Source: an uncultured Hellea sp. (GTDB taxonomy: Bacteria; Pseudomonadota; Alphaproteobacteria; Caulobacterales; Maricaulaceae). Taken from it: a stretch of DNA of 46,090 bases. This document shows, piece by piece, positions 18,454-27,028 of this stretch (positions are counted from its first letter, which is position 1; each line of letters opens with the position of its first letter). The position numbers and the translations under genes were made by a program. Under the pieces are notes generated by a model. The model was not told the origin of the DNA. It ran no database searches and saw only the letters and a program-made list of their open reading frames with translations. The stretch spans positions 1-46,090 of the forward strand of contig CAJQGR010000075.1 in the NCBI GenBank assembly GCA_905477785.1. The letters run 5' to 3'.

Positions 18454-19138
18454 TATTTCGTTTAACGAGCTTCTTTCGTTACTTTCTCGAGTTTTTGAAG
18501 CGCTATATGGTCATGAGCATGATTACCAAGAAATGGCACAAACTATATTTTGGCTTGAGTGTCATGGTCATTCAGGAATCAATAAATTAATAGAAAAACT
18601 CCCTGAACTTGAAGCAGTTAAAAATATATATTTACCTTCGCCTAACATAACGAAAGAAGTTATAACTGTTGATTGCTGCGGTGGTAGTTTATTTACAAAT
18701 GCACATTTGATTTGTGATTTAGCTTTTTCTGAGGCTGAAAATTATGGTACTTCAAAAGTGTTTATTATTAATGCAAAAGATCCTTATGCAATAATTGGTT
18801 ACTTAGGAAGCGCTTGTAATAATAGCCTTTCATCATATTTGGTAACGGATAAGATTTCAGCTTTTATTTCTCCCCGAAGCCAATATCCAACAATATATAG
18901 TAATACTAGTTGTAAAAAAATTCAATTAACCTGCGCTAAAAATCATAATCTTATTGATATGTCTCATATTGCAAACCTTGAACCCAAACTTGATGTAATT
19001 AAGCAAAAATCATTTTATGAAATTGCATTAAAAAATGGTCTCAGTATTTCAACGTTAAATTTTAAAAAATTAAATCTAATCGCTGATCGTATCTTGGTGC
19101 CATCAACTGATGCCTCCCGACTTGGGGCAGGGGAGTGA
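18437..19138 (+). CDS. DUF3726-like protein of unknown function
   Basis: The frame opens at a TTG at 18386, but I favour the GTG at 18437. This gives a protein of about 233 residues starting VKNLINISFNELLSLL. The N-terminal pattern (SFNE, then WLECHGHSG) resembles what I remember of DUF3726 proteins, which open with SLNE and a WL-x-x-HG-x-x-G segment. This match is from memory and moderate. No catalytic motif or membrane segment is evident; CCGGS and several Cys and Asn residues occur in the middle. It overlaps the 573-residue gene by 17 bases and converges on soxG, the two coding ends overlapping by 36 bases. ATG codons at 18392 and 18401 are alternative starts. Confidence 0.7.
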   Translation: MKNLINISFNELLSLLSRVFEALYGHEHDYQEMAQTIFWLECHGHSGINKLIEKLPELEAVKNIYLPSPNITKEVITVDCCGGSLFTNAHLICDLAFSEAENYGTSKVFIINAKDPYAIIGYLGSACNNSLSSYLVTDKISAFISPRSQYPTIYSNTSCKKIQLTCAKNHNLIDMSHIANLEPKLDVIKQKSFYEIALKNGLSISTLNFKKLNLIADRILVPSTDASRLGAGE

Positions 19139-19699
19139 TACGTTTTCTGCGGTTTGCACTAATGCCTCTAGAAATGAATTTGATGAGCTTCTAGGAGTAA
19201 TTATTTTCACTTTATTTTTATCAAGTTTGATAACTATAACTGAAACATGAAAACTACTTGTTCTTGATGCATAATAATTTTGTGCATTGAGTAGATCCAA
19301 GGGTATTGTGCGTTCTAGAAGTTTAAAAACATCTGACCCTCTAATTATAATTGTTGCCCATGCATCAGACTGAAGAGTGGAATAGGCGATTCCTTCAAAT
19401 TCTTTTGCTATGCGCGTATCTAGATATTGGTCATCAGTATTCATAAATATAAAATACTGACCTTGCCCTGACCATAAAACTTGGCCATTTTCAATGTCTT
19501 TCATCTCGTTTGGTTTTGGCGGGTATGTACCAAATATATTTTTAAATTTTATAATAAATGCTTCATTATCATTTAATGAGCTCGATAAAGATATAATTTC
19601 TTCTGGGTATTCTTCATATATTTCAATATTGTCAAATTTTTTTTTATACTTATTAATTGCAGTTTTTTTGTATAAACTAGGCACGTAAACGGTCTCCAT
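19103..19699 (-). CDS. soxG: Sarcosine oxidase gamma subunit
   Basis: This 198-residue protein is last in the soxBDAG order, overlapping soxA by 23 bases, which is the standard position and size of the gamma subunit. The sequence has the GcvT-like fold features of SoxG, with LQSDAWATIIIRG (116-128 region) and IPLDLLNAQ. The gamma subunit stabilises the heterotetramer and lies near the alpha and beta subunits; it has no catalytic residues. Sequence likeness is weak, as is usual for this fast-evolving subunit, and the call rests partly on position. Its 3' end overlaps the convergent DUF3726-like gene by 36 bases. Confidence 0.8.
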   Translation of the reverse strand: METVYVPSLYKKTAINKYKKKFDNIEIYEEYPEEIISLSSSLNDNEAFIIKFKNIFGTYPPKPNEMKDIENGQVLWSGQGQYFIFMNTDDQYLDTRIAKEFEGIAYSTLQSDAWATIIIRGSDVFKLLERTIPLDLLNAQNYYASRTSSFHVSVIVIKLDKNKVKIITPRSSSNSFLEALVQTAENVSLPCPKSGGIS

Positions 19700-22502
19700 T
19701 TGGATCTATGAAGTGAGGACTTACTACTTTAACTTCAACATGATTATTTTGTAAAAAATCAATAGCTTTCAAGGTTTCGTTATATCTATCTTTGCCATTT
19801 TTCAAAAAACCAATTCCAATATATCGCTCAAGTATTGGAGAATAAGCTACACTGCTCATATGCCCCTGATCATTTTCAGGTAATATTTTATCATCTGTAT
19901 TCATGAAATGGGAACCACTAGTAAGTTTGTCCGATGGATTAACTGATAAAAAACCAACCATAGTTTTATTTCCAGAAAGTTTTTCACGAGATGAAAGAGT
20001 TTTTCCAATATAATCTTTCTTTTTTGCCATTAGGCCATTAAGTCCAAGGTTTACTGCCGTGTTACGCCCATCTAATTCATTACCTGCTGCATGCCCTTTT
20101 TCAATACGCATTACTCCTAAAGCTTCTGTTCCGTACATAGTTGCGTTAAATTCTTTACCTGCTGACATTAGTTCACGTATTAAAGCATCGCCATAACGTG
20201 AGGGAACAGATATTTCATAGGCAAGTTCTCCTGAAAATGAGAGACGAAATATTCTTGCTCTGATTCCTGAACAAATAGTTATTTCAGCACAAGCCATGTA
20301 GGGAAATGTTTCATTGGATATGTTAAAATTTGGATCAATTATTTTACATAAAAGGTTACGGGCATTTGGTCCTGCAATTGAAAATTGTGCCCATTGTTCT
20401 GTGGTCGATATAATGTGTACATCCAAGTTCGGAAACAAAACTTGGCGACAAAATTCTAAATGTGAATAGACACTACCAGCTTTTGCTGTCGTTGTTGTCA
20501 TAATATAATGAGTATCTGACAGCCTCGCTGATGTGCCATCATCCATAGCAATGCCATCTTCGCGTAACATTAAACCATATCTACATTTTCCTACTTTTAA
20601 TGTGCTAAATGTGTTAATGTATATTTTATTTAAAAACTTACCTGCATCTTTACCTTGAATATCTATTTTTCCTAATGTTGATACGTCACATATTCCAACA
20701 GATTGTCTAGTCATTAGAACTTCTCTGTCCACAGAATCACGCCATGTAACTTCTTTATCTTGTGAAAACCACTGAGCTCTTTTCCAGTAGCCTGTATCAA
20801 CAAAATTCGCTCCAATCTCACTTGCAAACTCATGGCTTGGTGTCAGGCGTGTAGGTTTGAAGTGTTTACCTTTATGAGCACCAGCAAAAGCTCCAATAGA
20901 TATAGGTGTATAAGGTGGTCGAAAAATAGTTGTTCCAGTTTCAGGAATAGTTTTATTTGTTGCATCAGCAAGTACTGCGAGGCCTATTACATTCGAGGTT
21001 TTACCCTGATCGGTTGCCATGCCTAATGTTGTATATCGTTTTACATGTTCAACAGATGAAAATCCTTCTTGATGCGCCAAAGTTATATCCTTAACTGTGA
21101 CATCATTTTGCAAATCGACCCAACTCCTTTTATTACTTTTTACAAACCAAAAGGGTTTTAATTTAAGGGGCTTATCTTCTGATTTAATTTCTTCTGTAAT
21201 TTCATAACCTAGTTGCTTAGATAAATCTGATACATCATTGAAAACGCTCTGTGTTGAAAAAGAACCATTTGCTGACCCTATCACATGCATATTAACTGGT
21301 AAATTTGAGTTGTCTGGAACAAAGCAGGATAGCTTTTCATTCCATTTTGGCCTACCTCTTTTGTGGCATGTTAATTGCAAGTTGGGATTCCACCCACCTG
21401 ATACTGCCAAGCAATCTGAATTTATTTTTTTGCCAGAATTAAGCGTAATGCTTCTTATCATATTTCTTCCATGGACATTTACTATTTGTAAGCCGTTCCT
21501 GACATCAATAAGGTTTGATATTTTACTTAAATTAGCGCCACTATTGTTAGTAAATAATGATATATTATCTCCACACTTAACATTAAACCTTTTGTTATAA
21601 GTTTGAACTGCACTAGCAAGCATAACCCCAGGCCTGTCATTATTTGGGAACGCAATCGGCCGTTCAGTGGCTCCTGACGCCAAGACACTTTTATTAGCAT
21701 ATATACGCCATAATATTTGTCTGGCTCCTGGCCTATCAATTTCGTCGGTGACAGTTTCTAATGCTCCATAGATACCATGATCATAAACTCCATAAACTGA
21801 TGTGCGTGTCATAATTCTAACATTAGAAGAATTGCTAAGTTCACTTAGTGTCTGCTCTATCCACTGTAGAGATGAGCTTCCATTTATCTCTATTTCATTC
21901 GAAAGAAGCTGTCCGCCCATAATGAAATCTTCATCGACAAGGATTATTTTTTTGCCATTCCTTGATGCATCAAGGGCCATTTTTAAACCTGCTGGACCAG
22001 ACCCTATTATTAATAACTCACAATGTAGGTAACCTTTATCATATCTATCTGGATCGGGTTCCGTTGATAGTGATCCGAGACCTGCTGCACGTCTAATTAT
22101 TGGTTCATAGACTTTTTCCCAAAATGATTTTGGCCACATAAATGTTTTGTAATAAAATCCAGCTGAAATAAATGGGTGGATGTAATCGTTTAATGCAAGA
22201 ATATCAAACTTAACACTGCCTATGTAATTCTGTGAATTAGCCTTAAGTCCATCATACAATTTAATAGATGTAGCTCTCCTATTTGGCTCATGTGTGTTCG
22301 AACCTTCAAGTTTTACAAGAGCATTTGGCTCCTCTGAACCAGATCCGAAAATACCTCTAGGTCTGTGGTACTTAAAACTGCGGCCAACTATTTTTACATT
22401 TTTTCTCAGTAGCGCTGATGCTAGGGTGTCACCTTCATAACCCTCATAATGTTTACCATTAAATTGAAACTTTAATATTTTATCATAATTAACAAGAATC
22501 AT
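19677..22502 (-). CDS. soxA: Sarcosine oxidase alpha subunit (heterotetrameric)
   Basis: This is a 941-residue multidomain flavoprotein subunit, slightly shorter than usual (about 970-1000). It begins with a 2Fe-2S-ferredoxin-like region (GYEGDTLASALL, then SFKYHRPRG). A Rossmann dinucleotide site GSGPAG (167-172) introduces the NAD(P)/FAD-type domain. The C-terminal third is a GcvT-like tetrahydrofolate-binding domain with MRIEKGHAAGNELD. The enzyme demethylates sarcosine or a related N-methyl amino acid, passing the methyl group to tetrahydrofolate. The start overlaps soxD by four bases (ATGA). The neighbours include Ldh_2 and a semialdehyde dehydrogenase, so another N-methyl substrate such as N-methylproline is possible. 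Confidence 0.93.
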   Translation of the reverse strand: MILVNYDKILKFQFNGKHYEGYEGDTLASALLRKNVKIVGRSFKYHRPRGIFGSGSEEPNALVKLEGSNTHEPNRRATSIKLYDGLKANSQNYIGSVKFDILALNDYIHPFISAGFYYKTFMWPKSFWEKVYEPIIRRAAGLGSLSTEPDPDRYDKGYLHCELLIIGSGPAGLKMALDASRNGKKIILVDEDFIMGGQLLSNEIEINGSSSLQWIEQTLSELSNSSNVRIMTRTSVYGVYDHGIYGALETVTDEIDRPGARQILWRIYANKSVLASGATERPIAFPNNDRPGVMLASAVQTYNKRFNVKCGDNISLFTNNSGANLSKISNLIDVRNGLQIVNVHGRNMIRSITLNSGKKINSDCLAVSGGWNPNLQLTCHKRGRPKWNEKLSCFVPDNSNLPVNMHVIGSANGSFSTQSVFNDVSDLSKQLGYEITEEIKSEDKPLKLKPFWFVKSNKRSWVDLQNDVTVKDITLAHQEGFSSVEHVKRYTTLGMATDQGKTSNVIGLAVLADATNKTIPETGTTIFRPPYTPISIGAFAGAHKGKHFKPTRLTPSHEFASEIGANFVDTGYWKRAQWFSQDKEVTWRDSVDREVLMTRQSVGICDVSTLGKIDIQGKDAGKFLNKIYINTFSTLKVGKCRYGLMLREDGIAMDDGTSARLSDTHYIMTTTTAKAGSVYSHLEFCRQVLFPNLDVHIISTTEQWAQFSIAGPNARNLLCKIIDPNFNISNETFPYMACAEITICSGIRARIFRLSFSGELAYEISVPSRYGDALIRELMSAGKEFNATMYGTEALGVMRIEKGHAAGNELDGRNTAVNLGLNGLMAKKKDYIGKTLSSREKLSGNKTMVGFLSVNPSDKLTSGSHFMNTDDKILPENDQGHMSSVAYSPILERYIGIGFLKNGKDRYNETLKAIDFLQNNHVEVKVVSPHFIDPNGDRLRA

Positions 22503-22777
22503 TTATTTTCTCGTTTATATTCTGAAGCTAGTTCTACTCTAATTATTTCATGAGTTACGGTATTTCTTGTCAAAACAAGCCAAGATCTATCTCCTTGTTC
22601 ATGAAACCAAAGTTCCTTCATAAAGCCATGGGTGTTATCACGAATGTACTGGTACTCGTAATAATCCTCCAATAGCGATTCAGAGTTTGGATCTGGCCGA
22701 TTAAATAATATTGCATCACCACGGTATGTGAATTCTGACGAGTCTCTTGGTCCTAAAAGTGGGTGATTAATTATCAT
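22499..22777 (-). CDS. soxD: Sarcosine oxidase delta subunit, zinc-ligand cysteines absent
   Basis: This 92-residue subunit lies between soxB and soxA, with overlapping start and stop codons on both sides. In characterised sarcosine oxidase the delta subunit binds zinc through a CxxC pair, a histidine and a third cysteine. Here the N-terminal segment reads HPLLGPR where CPxCGPR is normal, and HEQGDRSW replaces HxxGCRxW. His59 is kept, but the protein has no cysteine at all. The remaining family features (EFTYRGDA and TRNTVTHEI) are intact and the frame is clean, so it is probably functional without this zinc site. Confidence 0.88.
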   Translation of the reverse strand: MIINHPLLGPRDSSEFTYRGDAILFNRPDPNSESLLEDYYEYQYIRDNTHGFMKELWFHEQGDRSWLVLTRNTVTHEIIRVELASEYKRENK

Positions 22778-24027
22778 TAGTGTAAGTTAGGCTGAGCGCC
22801 TTGTCCTTTTTCATCTATCGTAAGTCCAGATTTAAATCTATCTAGTGTATAGTTTTTTGCAACTTCGTGATGAGTATCAGTTGCTAGTAAATGTGCGAAG
22901 CTATATCCGCTTGCAGGGGTCGCTTTAAATCCACCGTAGCACCAACCACCATTAAAATATAAACCAGATATATGTGTTTTATCTATAATTGGTGATCCAT
23001 CCATGGACATGTCCATTATTCCTCCCCACATCCTTAGTAGCCTAGCCTTTCCAATCATGGGCATAAGAGAAACTCCTCCCTCACACACATCTTCGACTAC
23101 AGGTAAGTTTCCCCTTTGCGCATAACTATTATAACCATCGATATCACCGCCAAAAACAAGTCCGCCTTTATCAGATTGACTTACGTAAAAATGTCCAGCG
23201 CCATATGTTATCACACCAGGTAGTATAGGCTTTAATCCCTCACTAACAAATGCTTGAAGAACATGACTTTCAATTGGGAGCCTCATTCCAGCCATATTCA
23301 TTACTTTGGAACTGTTTCCCGCTACTGCTACGCCTATCTTATTTGCTTTTATGTTGCCTTTATTAGTTTTGACGCCGATACATTTGCCATTAACGATTTC
23401 AAAGCCGACTACTTCACAATTTTCTATAATATCAACACCATATTTATCTGCTGCATGCGCGTAACCCCATGCAACAGCATCGTGCCGTACTGTTCCTCCA
23501 CGTGGTTGCCATAACCCGCCTTTAATCGGAAATCTTGCATTTTCATAATTAAGGAAAGGATATTTCTTTTTCACTTCGTCTTGGTTCAGCAAAATAGCAT
23601 CTGTTCCATGAATTCTCATAGTATTTCCTCGACGAATGTAGGAGTCCCTTTGTACATCTGAATGAAATAAATTAATAATACCTCTCTGGCTTACCATTGC
23701 ATTATAATTTATGTCTTTTTCAATACGTTCCCATAATTTTAATGAAAATTCATAAAAAGCCTGGTTATTATTTAACATGTAGTTAGATCTTATAATTGTG
23801 GTGTTTCGGCCAACATTACCTCCGCCGATCCACCCTTTTTCTAATACGGCAATTTTTGTTTGTTTATATTTTTTGGCTAAATAGTAAGCAGTAGCCAACC
23901 CATGTCCACCACCACCAATTATAATTATGTCATAGCTTTTTTTTGGTTCGGATTTTTGCCATACTGGTTTCCACCCCCTATGACCGGTTAAAGCTTCCTT
24001 AATTATTTTTAGTGCCGAATAAGTCAT
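22777..24027 (-). CDS. soxB: Sarcosine oxidase beta subunit (heterotetrameric)
   Basis: This 416-residue FAD-dependent amine oxidase has the dinucleotide motif GGGGHG (38-43) and the GNVGRNTTIIRSNY segment typical of the beta subunit. RHDAVAWGYA contains His182, equivalent to the histidine that binds FMN covalently in the characterised enzymes. The C-terminal NGGWCYGGFKATPASG closes the substrate site. It catalyses oxidation of the N-methyl group of sarcosine. It is the first gene of soxBDAG, with an AGAG ribosome binding site upstream. The 176 bases before it are AT-rich, divergent from the VOC gene, and must hold both promoters, but no box pair is convincing. No dimethylglycine demethylase gene is in the window. 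Confidence 0.95.
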   Translation of the reverse strand: MTYSALKIIKEALTGHRGWKPVWQKSEPKKSYDIIIIGGGGHGLATAYYLAKKYKQTKIAVLEKGWIGGGNVGRNTTIIRSNYMLNNNQAFYEFSLKLWERIEKDINYNAMVSQRGIINLFHSDVQRDSYIRRGNTMRIHGTDAILLNQDEVKKKYPFLNYENARFPIKGGLWQPRGGTVRHDAVAWGYAHAADKYGVDIIENCEVVGFEIVNGKCIGVKTNKGNIKANKIGVAVAGNSSKVMNMAGMRLPIESHVLQAFVSEGLKPILPGVITYGAGHFYVSQSDKGGLVFGGDIDGYNSYAQRGNLPVVEDVCEGGVSLMPMIGKARLLRMWGGIMDMSMDGSPIIDKTHISGLYFNGGWCYGGFKATPASGYSFAHLLATDTHHEVAKNYTLDRFKSGLTIDEKGQGAQPNLH

Positions 24028-24218
24028 TCATTTATCTCTTTATTATATATTTAAACTAAAAAGACACAGCCTCAATCGTTGATATATCTGATTAGTAAGA
24101 TTTAAATGAAACAATTAGTATTAAGAATAGTTTATATAATTATTATGTAACTATTTAATATTTATAATTTGAGCTATGTTAAAATATAAACATTAAATTT
24201 TAAATGAAGAGTAATTAT

Positions 24219-24581
24219 ATGATTGGATATGTAACTTTAGGGGTTCGAGATCTAGAGGTCTCAAAAAAATTCTATACAGCATTATTAAATTCGAAAGTTT
24301 TAGTGGATGTGGGACGTTTAGTTATGATTGGAAAAGATATGGCACAGCCAAAGATAGCAGTATGCCTTCCATTTAATGATAATGACCCAAGCCCCGGTAA
24401 TGGTGTGATGGTTGCATTTCCTGGGGGTTCAAAAGAAGGAGTGGTCGAGTTTTATAATAAAGCTATAGAACTTGGTGCTTTGTGTGATGGAGAGCCAGGA
24501 CAGCGAATAGATGGTGTATTTTATGGTGCCTACGTTAAAGACCCAGATGGAAATAAGCTTTGTTTCTTTGATTTCAGTTAA
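24219..24581 (+). CDS. VOC (glyoxalase/bleomycin resistance) family protein
   Basis: This small metal-dependent vicinal-oxygen-chelate fold protein has about 120 residues. The first strand reads MIGYVTLGVRDLEVSKKFY, a classic start, and the end has KDPDGNKLCFFDF. I chose the ATG at 24219 because GAAGAG (24206-24211) lies seven bases upstream. The ATG at 24204 would add only five residues and place this site inside the gene. Such proteins include glyoxalases, isomerases and small-molecule binders; the substrate is not predictable. It is divergent from soxB, with the tRNA-Phe gene beyond it on the other strand. Confidence 0.85.
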   Translation: MIGYVTLGVRDLEVSKKFYTALLNSKVLVDVGRLVMIGKDMAQPKIAVCLPFNDNDPSPGNGVMVAFPGGSKEGVVEFYNKAIELGALCDGEPGQRIDGVFYGAYVKDPDGNKLCFFDFS

Positions 24582-24631
24582 TATGATTTAAGGATTTATG
24601 ATTAGGTATCATATCATTTATTTTTAATTAA

Positions 24632-24707
<76 letters not shown>

Positions 24708-24822
24708 ATTCTTACGATTAATATATCGAGAATAAACGGCGTTATAGTGAAAGCAATTGCACCTGTCTATCCTGTTTTTCTATCTAATTTATATTTTAGC
24801 AAGGAAATATAGTCTTTGCCTT

Positions 24823-24837
24823 TGAGAATTATTCGCA
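24823..24837 (+). promoter_or_regulatory. Fur-box-like operator upstream of feoA
   Basis: The sequence TGAGAAT-T-ATTCGCA matches the 7-1-7 Fur consensus (TGATAAT, one base, ATTATCA) at 11 of 14 positions. It lies 13 bases before the feoA start, inside the spacer of a possible promoter (TTGCCT at 24816-24821 and TAAGTA at 24839-24844). Iron repression of feoAB through Fur is typical, although many alphaproteobacteria use RirA or Irr instead. Confidence 0.5.
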
Positions 24838-24850
24838 TTAAGTATATCTA

Positions 24851-25081
24851 ATGACCTTAGATCAATTATCATGTAATCAAAAAGCTAAAATAACGGGATT
24901 TGATCCTCTTTTTTTAGAACTGGAGACCAGATTAAGGGAAATAGGGTTTTCTGAAGGCGATGAAGTAACTGTACTTCATTTTGGACCAATTGGTAAGAAT
25001 CCTATGTCAATTAAATTGAATGGTGCTCTCATTGCACTTAGAAAAAATGAAGCTAAATATATTTTTGTTAAGTTATTATAG
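24851..25081 (+). CDS. feoA: Ferrous iron transport protein A
   Basis: This is a 76-residue SH3-like protein of typical FeoA length, with the conserved RLREIGFSEGDEV turn and final strand. FeoA is a small cytoplasmic partner that supports ferrous iron uptake by FeoB. The gene ends TAGTG, with its stop overlapping the GTG start of feoB by one base, so the two are coupled. No Shine-Dalgarno sequence precedes the ATG (AAGTATATCTA). The possible promoter suggests transcription starts close to the ATG, so the message may be leaderless. The Fur-box-like site is just upstream. Confidence 0.93.
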   Translation: MTLDQLSCNQKAKITGFDPLFLELETRLREIGFSEGDEVTVLHFGPIGKNPMSIKLNGALIALRKNEAKYIFVKLL

Positions 25082-26928
25082 TGTCGAATATTAAAGAAAA
25101 AAATATCCGATTAGCACTTCTAGGTGCTCCTAATTGCGGAAAAACCTCTCTTTTTAATGCTCTAACAGGAGGCCGTGCAAAAGTGGCTAACTATCCAGGA
25201 GTTACTGTGGAGTATAGAAAGGGCGAATTCTCTTTACCTAATAATAATCCAGTTGAGCTATTGGATTTGCCAGGTGTGTATGGTGATTGTGGACATTCTA
25301 TGGATGAAAAAGTAGCTATAGATGCTGTACGGGGGAATTTAGTCGGAGAGAGATCTCCTGATGGATTGATATTTATGATGGATGCTTCACATATTAATAC
25401 GCATTTGCATAATGTGCTTCAGGCAAAAAGTTATGGGTTACCAATAATCTTAGTATTGAATATGATGGATATTGCAGCCCGCGATGGGATTGAAATAAAC
25501 ATTCCAAAACTTGAATCACTTCTAGGTATATCTATCATTAGTTGCGTTGCTGTTCGAAATAAGGGTAGAGTACATTTATTGGAATTTCTAAACGAATGGA
25601 CTGCTAAATTATTCGATGGTTCAGCTTCAATACCAAATAAAGAAAATAATAGTCTCAAAGACTTACAGTTAAAATCTCGACAAATAACTAATACTACAGT
25701 TAGACAGCTAGGGATTGCTCCAACTATCACTCAAAAAATAGATAATATAGTTTTGCATCCATTATTGGGAATTATTTTTTTATCTGGTTTGTTAATATTT
25801 ATGTTTCAAGCTGTTTATTGGTGGGCCGCACCTTTTATGGATGGAATTGACCTTATTTTTTCAAAACTTCAATTTATAGTAGATTCGAATCTTCCTAATA
25901 CTTGGCTTAAGTCGCTCATATCTGATGGAATTATTGCTGGGGTAGGAAGTGTAATTATTTTCTTACCTCAAATTATTATATTATTTGCTTTTATTTTATT
26001 ATTGGAAGCATCTGGTTACATGACACGTGCTGCATTTTTAGTAGACTCATTAATGGCTAAAGTTGGTTTGAATGGACGAGCATTCATTCCACTGCTTTCT
26101 AGTTTTGCCTGTGCTATACCTGGAATTATGGCATCAAGAACCATTGAACAAGAAAAGGATAGACTCACAACCATACTTATAGCGCCCTTAATGACATGTT
26201 CAGCACGGTGGCCTGTGTATATAATGATCATTGGTGCTTTTATACCAGATATTAATATTGGTTTTTTAGGTCTACAAGGGTTGGTGGCTTTTAGTTTAGT
26301 TCTTGGTGGTATTGTATTTGCCATGATAATGGCTTTTATTTTTAAAAGAACCTTAATGAATAATGCAAAATCAATTTTATTAATCGAACTGCCTAGTTAT
26401 AAATTACCAGTAATAAAAGATTACTTTATAGGGTTATGGGATCGAGCATTAATATTCATTAACCGTGCTGGCCGAATAATATTACCTGCGTCAATAATAA
26501 TTTGGTTCCTTGCTAGCTATCCAACAAAATCTAACGGAATAGTTGGTACATTTGCAGGTAAAATTGGGAGTTTAATTGAGCCTATTCTAAGGCCAATTGG
26601 CTTTAATTTAGAAATTGCCATTAGTTTAATACCCGGGATGGCAGCTCGTGAGGTTGTTGTAGGTGCGCTGGCAACAATTTATTCGCTTGATAGTGAAGCT
26701 TTAGATGGGCCACTCAAAGAAACACTGCAAAATAGCTGGTCATTACCAACCGCATTGTCGTTTTTAGTATGGTTTGTTTTTGCACCTCAGTGTCTCTCAA
26801 CATTAGCGATTATGAGAAAAGAAACAAATAGTTGGAAATGGCCTCTTTTTGCCTTTTTCTATTTATTTACTCTAGCATATCTAATGGCTGGTATCACATA
26901 TCAAATAGCAGTTCATTTAGGCTTATAA
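25081..26928 (+). CDS. feoB: Ferrous iron transporter B
   Basis: This 615-residue polytopic inner-membrane protein has an N-terminal G domain: G1 GAPNCGKT (15-22), G2 PGVTVE, G3 DLPGVYG and G4 NMMD. The two gate repeats follow, with FACAIPGIMASR in the first and a second near MAAREVVVGALA. It carries ferrous iron into the cytoplasm. It is shorter than the enterobacterial protein (about 770 residues), but complete for the short form. Translation starts at GTG overlapping the feoA stop. No separate FeoC gene follows; a clear terminator is not visible before transketolase. Confidence 0.95.
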   Translation: MSNIKEKNIRLALLGAPNCGKTSLFNALTGGRAKVANYPGVTVEYRKGEFSLPNNNPVELLDLPGVYGDCGHSMDEKVAIDAVRGNLVGERSPDGLIFMMDASHINTHLHNVLQAKSYGLPIILVLNMMDIAARDGIEINIPKLESLLGISIISCVAVRNKGRVHLLEFLNEWTAKLFDGSASIPNKENNSLKDLQLKSRQITNTTVRQLGIAPTITQKIDNIVLHPLLGIIFLSGLLIFMFQAVYWWAAPFMDGIDLIFSKLQFIVDSNLPNTWLKSLISDGIIAGVGSVIIFLPQIIILFAFILLLEASGYMTRAAFLVDSLMAKVGLNGRAFIPLLSSFACAIPGIMASRTIEQEKDRLTTILIAPLMTCSARWPVYIMIIGAFIPDINIGFLGLQGLVAFSLVLGGIVFAMIMAFIFKRTLMNNAKSILLIELPSYKLPVIKDYFIGLWDRALIFINRAGRIILPASIIIWFLASYPTKSNGIVGTFAGKIGSLIEPILRPIGFNLEIAISLIPGMAAREVVVGALATIYSLDSEALDGPLKETLQNSWSLPTALSFLVWFVFAPQCLSTLAIMRKETNSWKWPLFAFFYLFTLAYLMAGITYQIAVHLGL

Positions 26929-27028
26929 TTTTTGTCTAATCCACAAATTCTAGTTTCTTAATACTGGTTTTACTTCGGCTATTATGTAATCCTTAAATTA
27001 TAGAATCAGTAATTTTGTGGATGAATTT

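Noticed and set aside
24590-24625. Possible terminator after the VOC gene (ATGAT-TAGGT-ATCAT)
   Set aside because: Five A-T-rich pairs only and no proper T tract directly after the stem; not stable enough to call.
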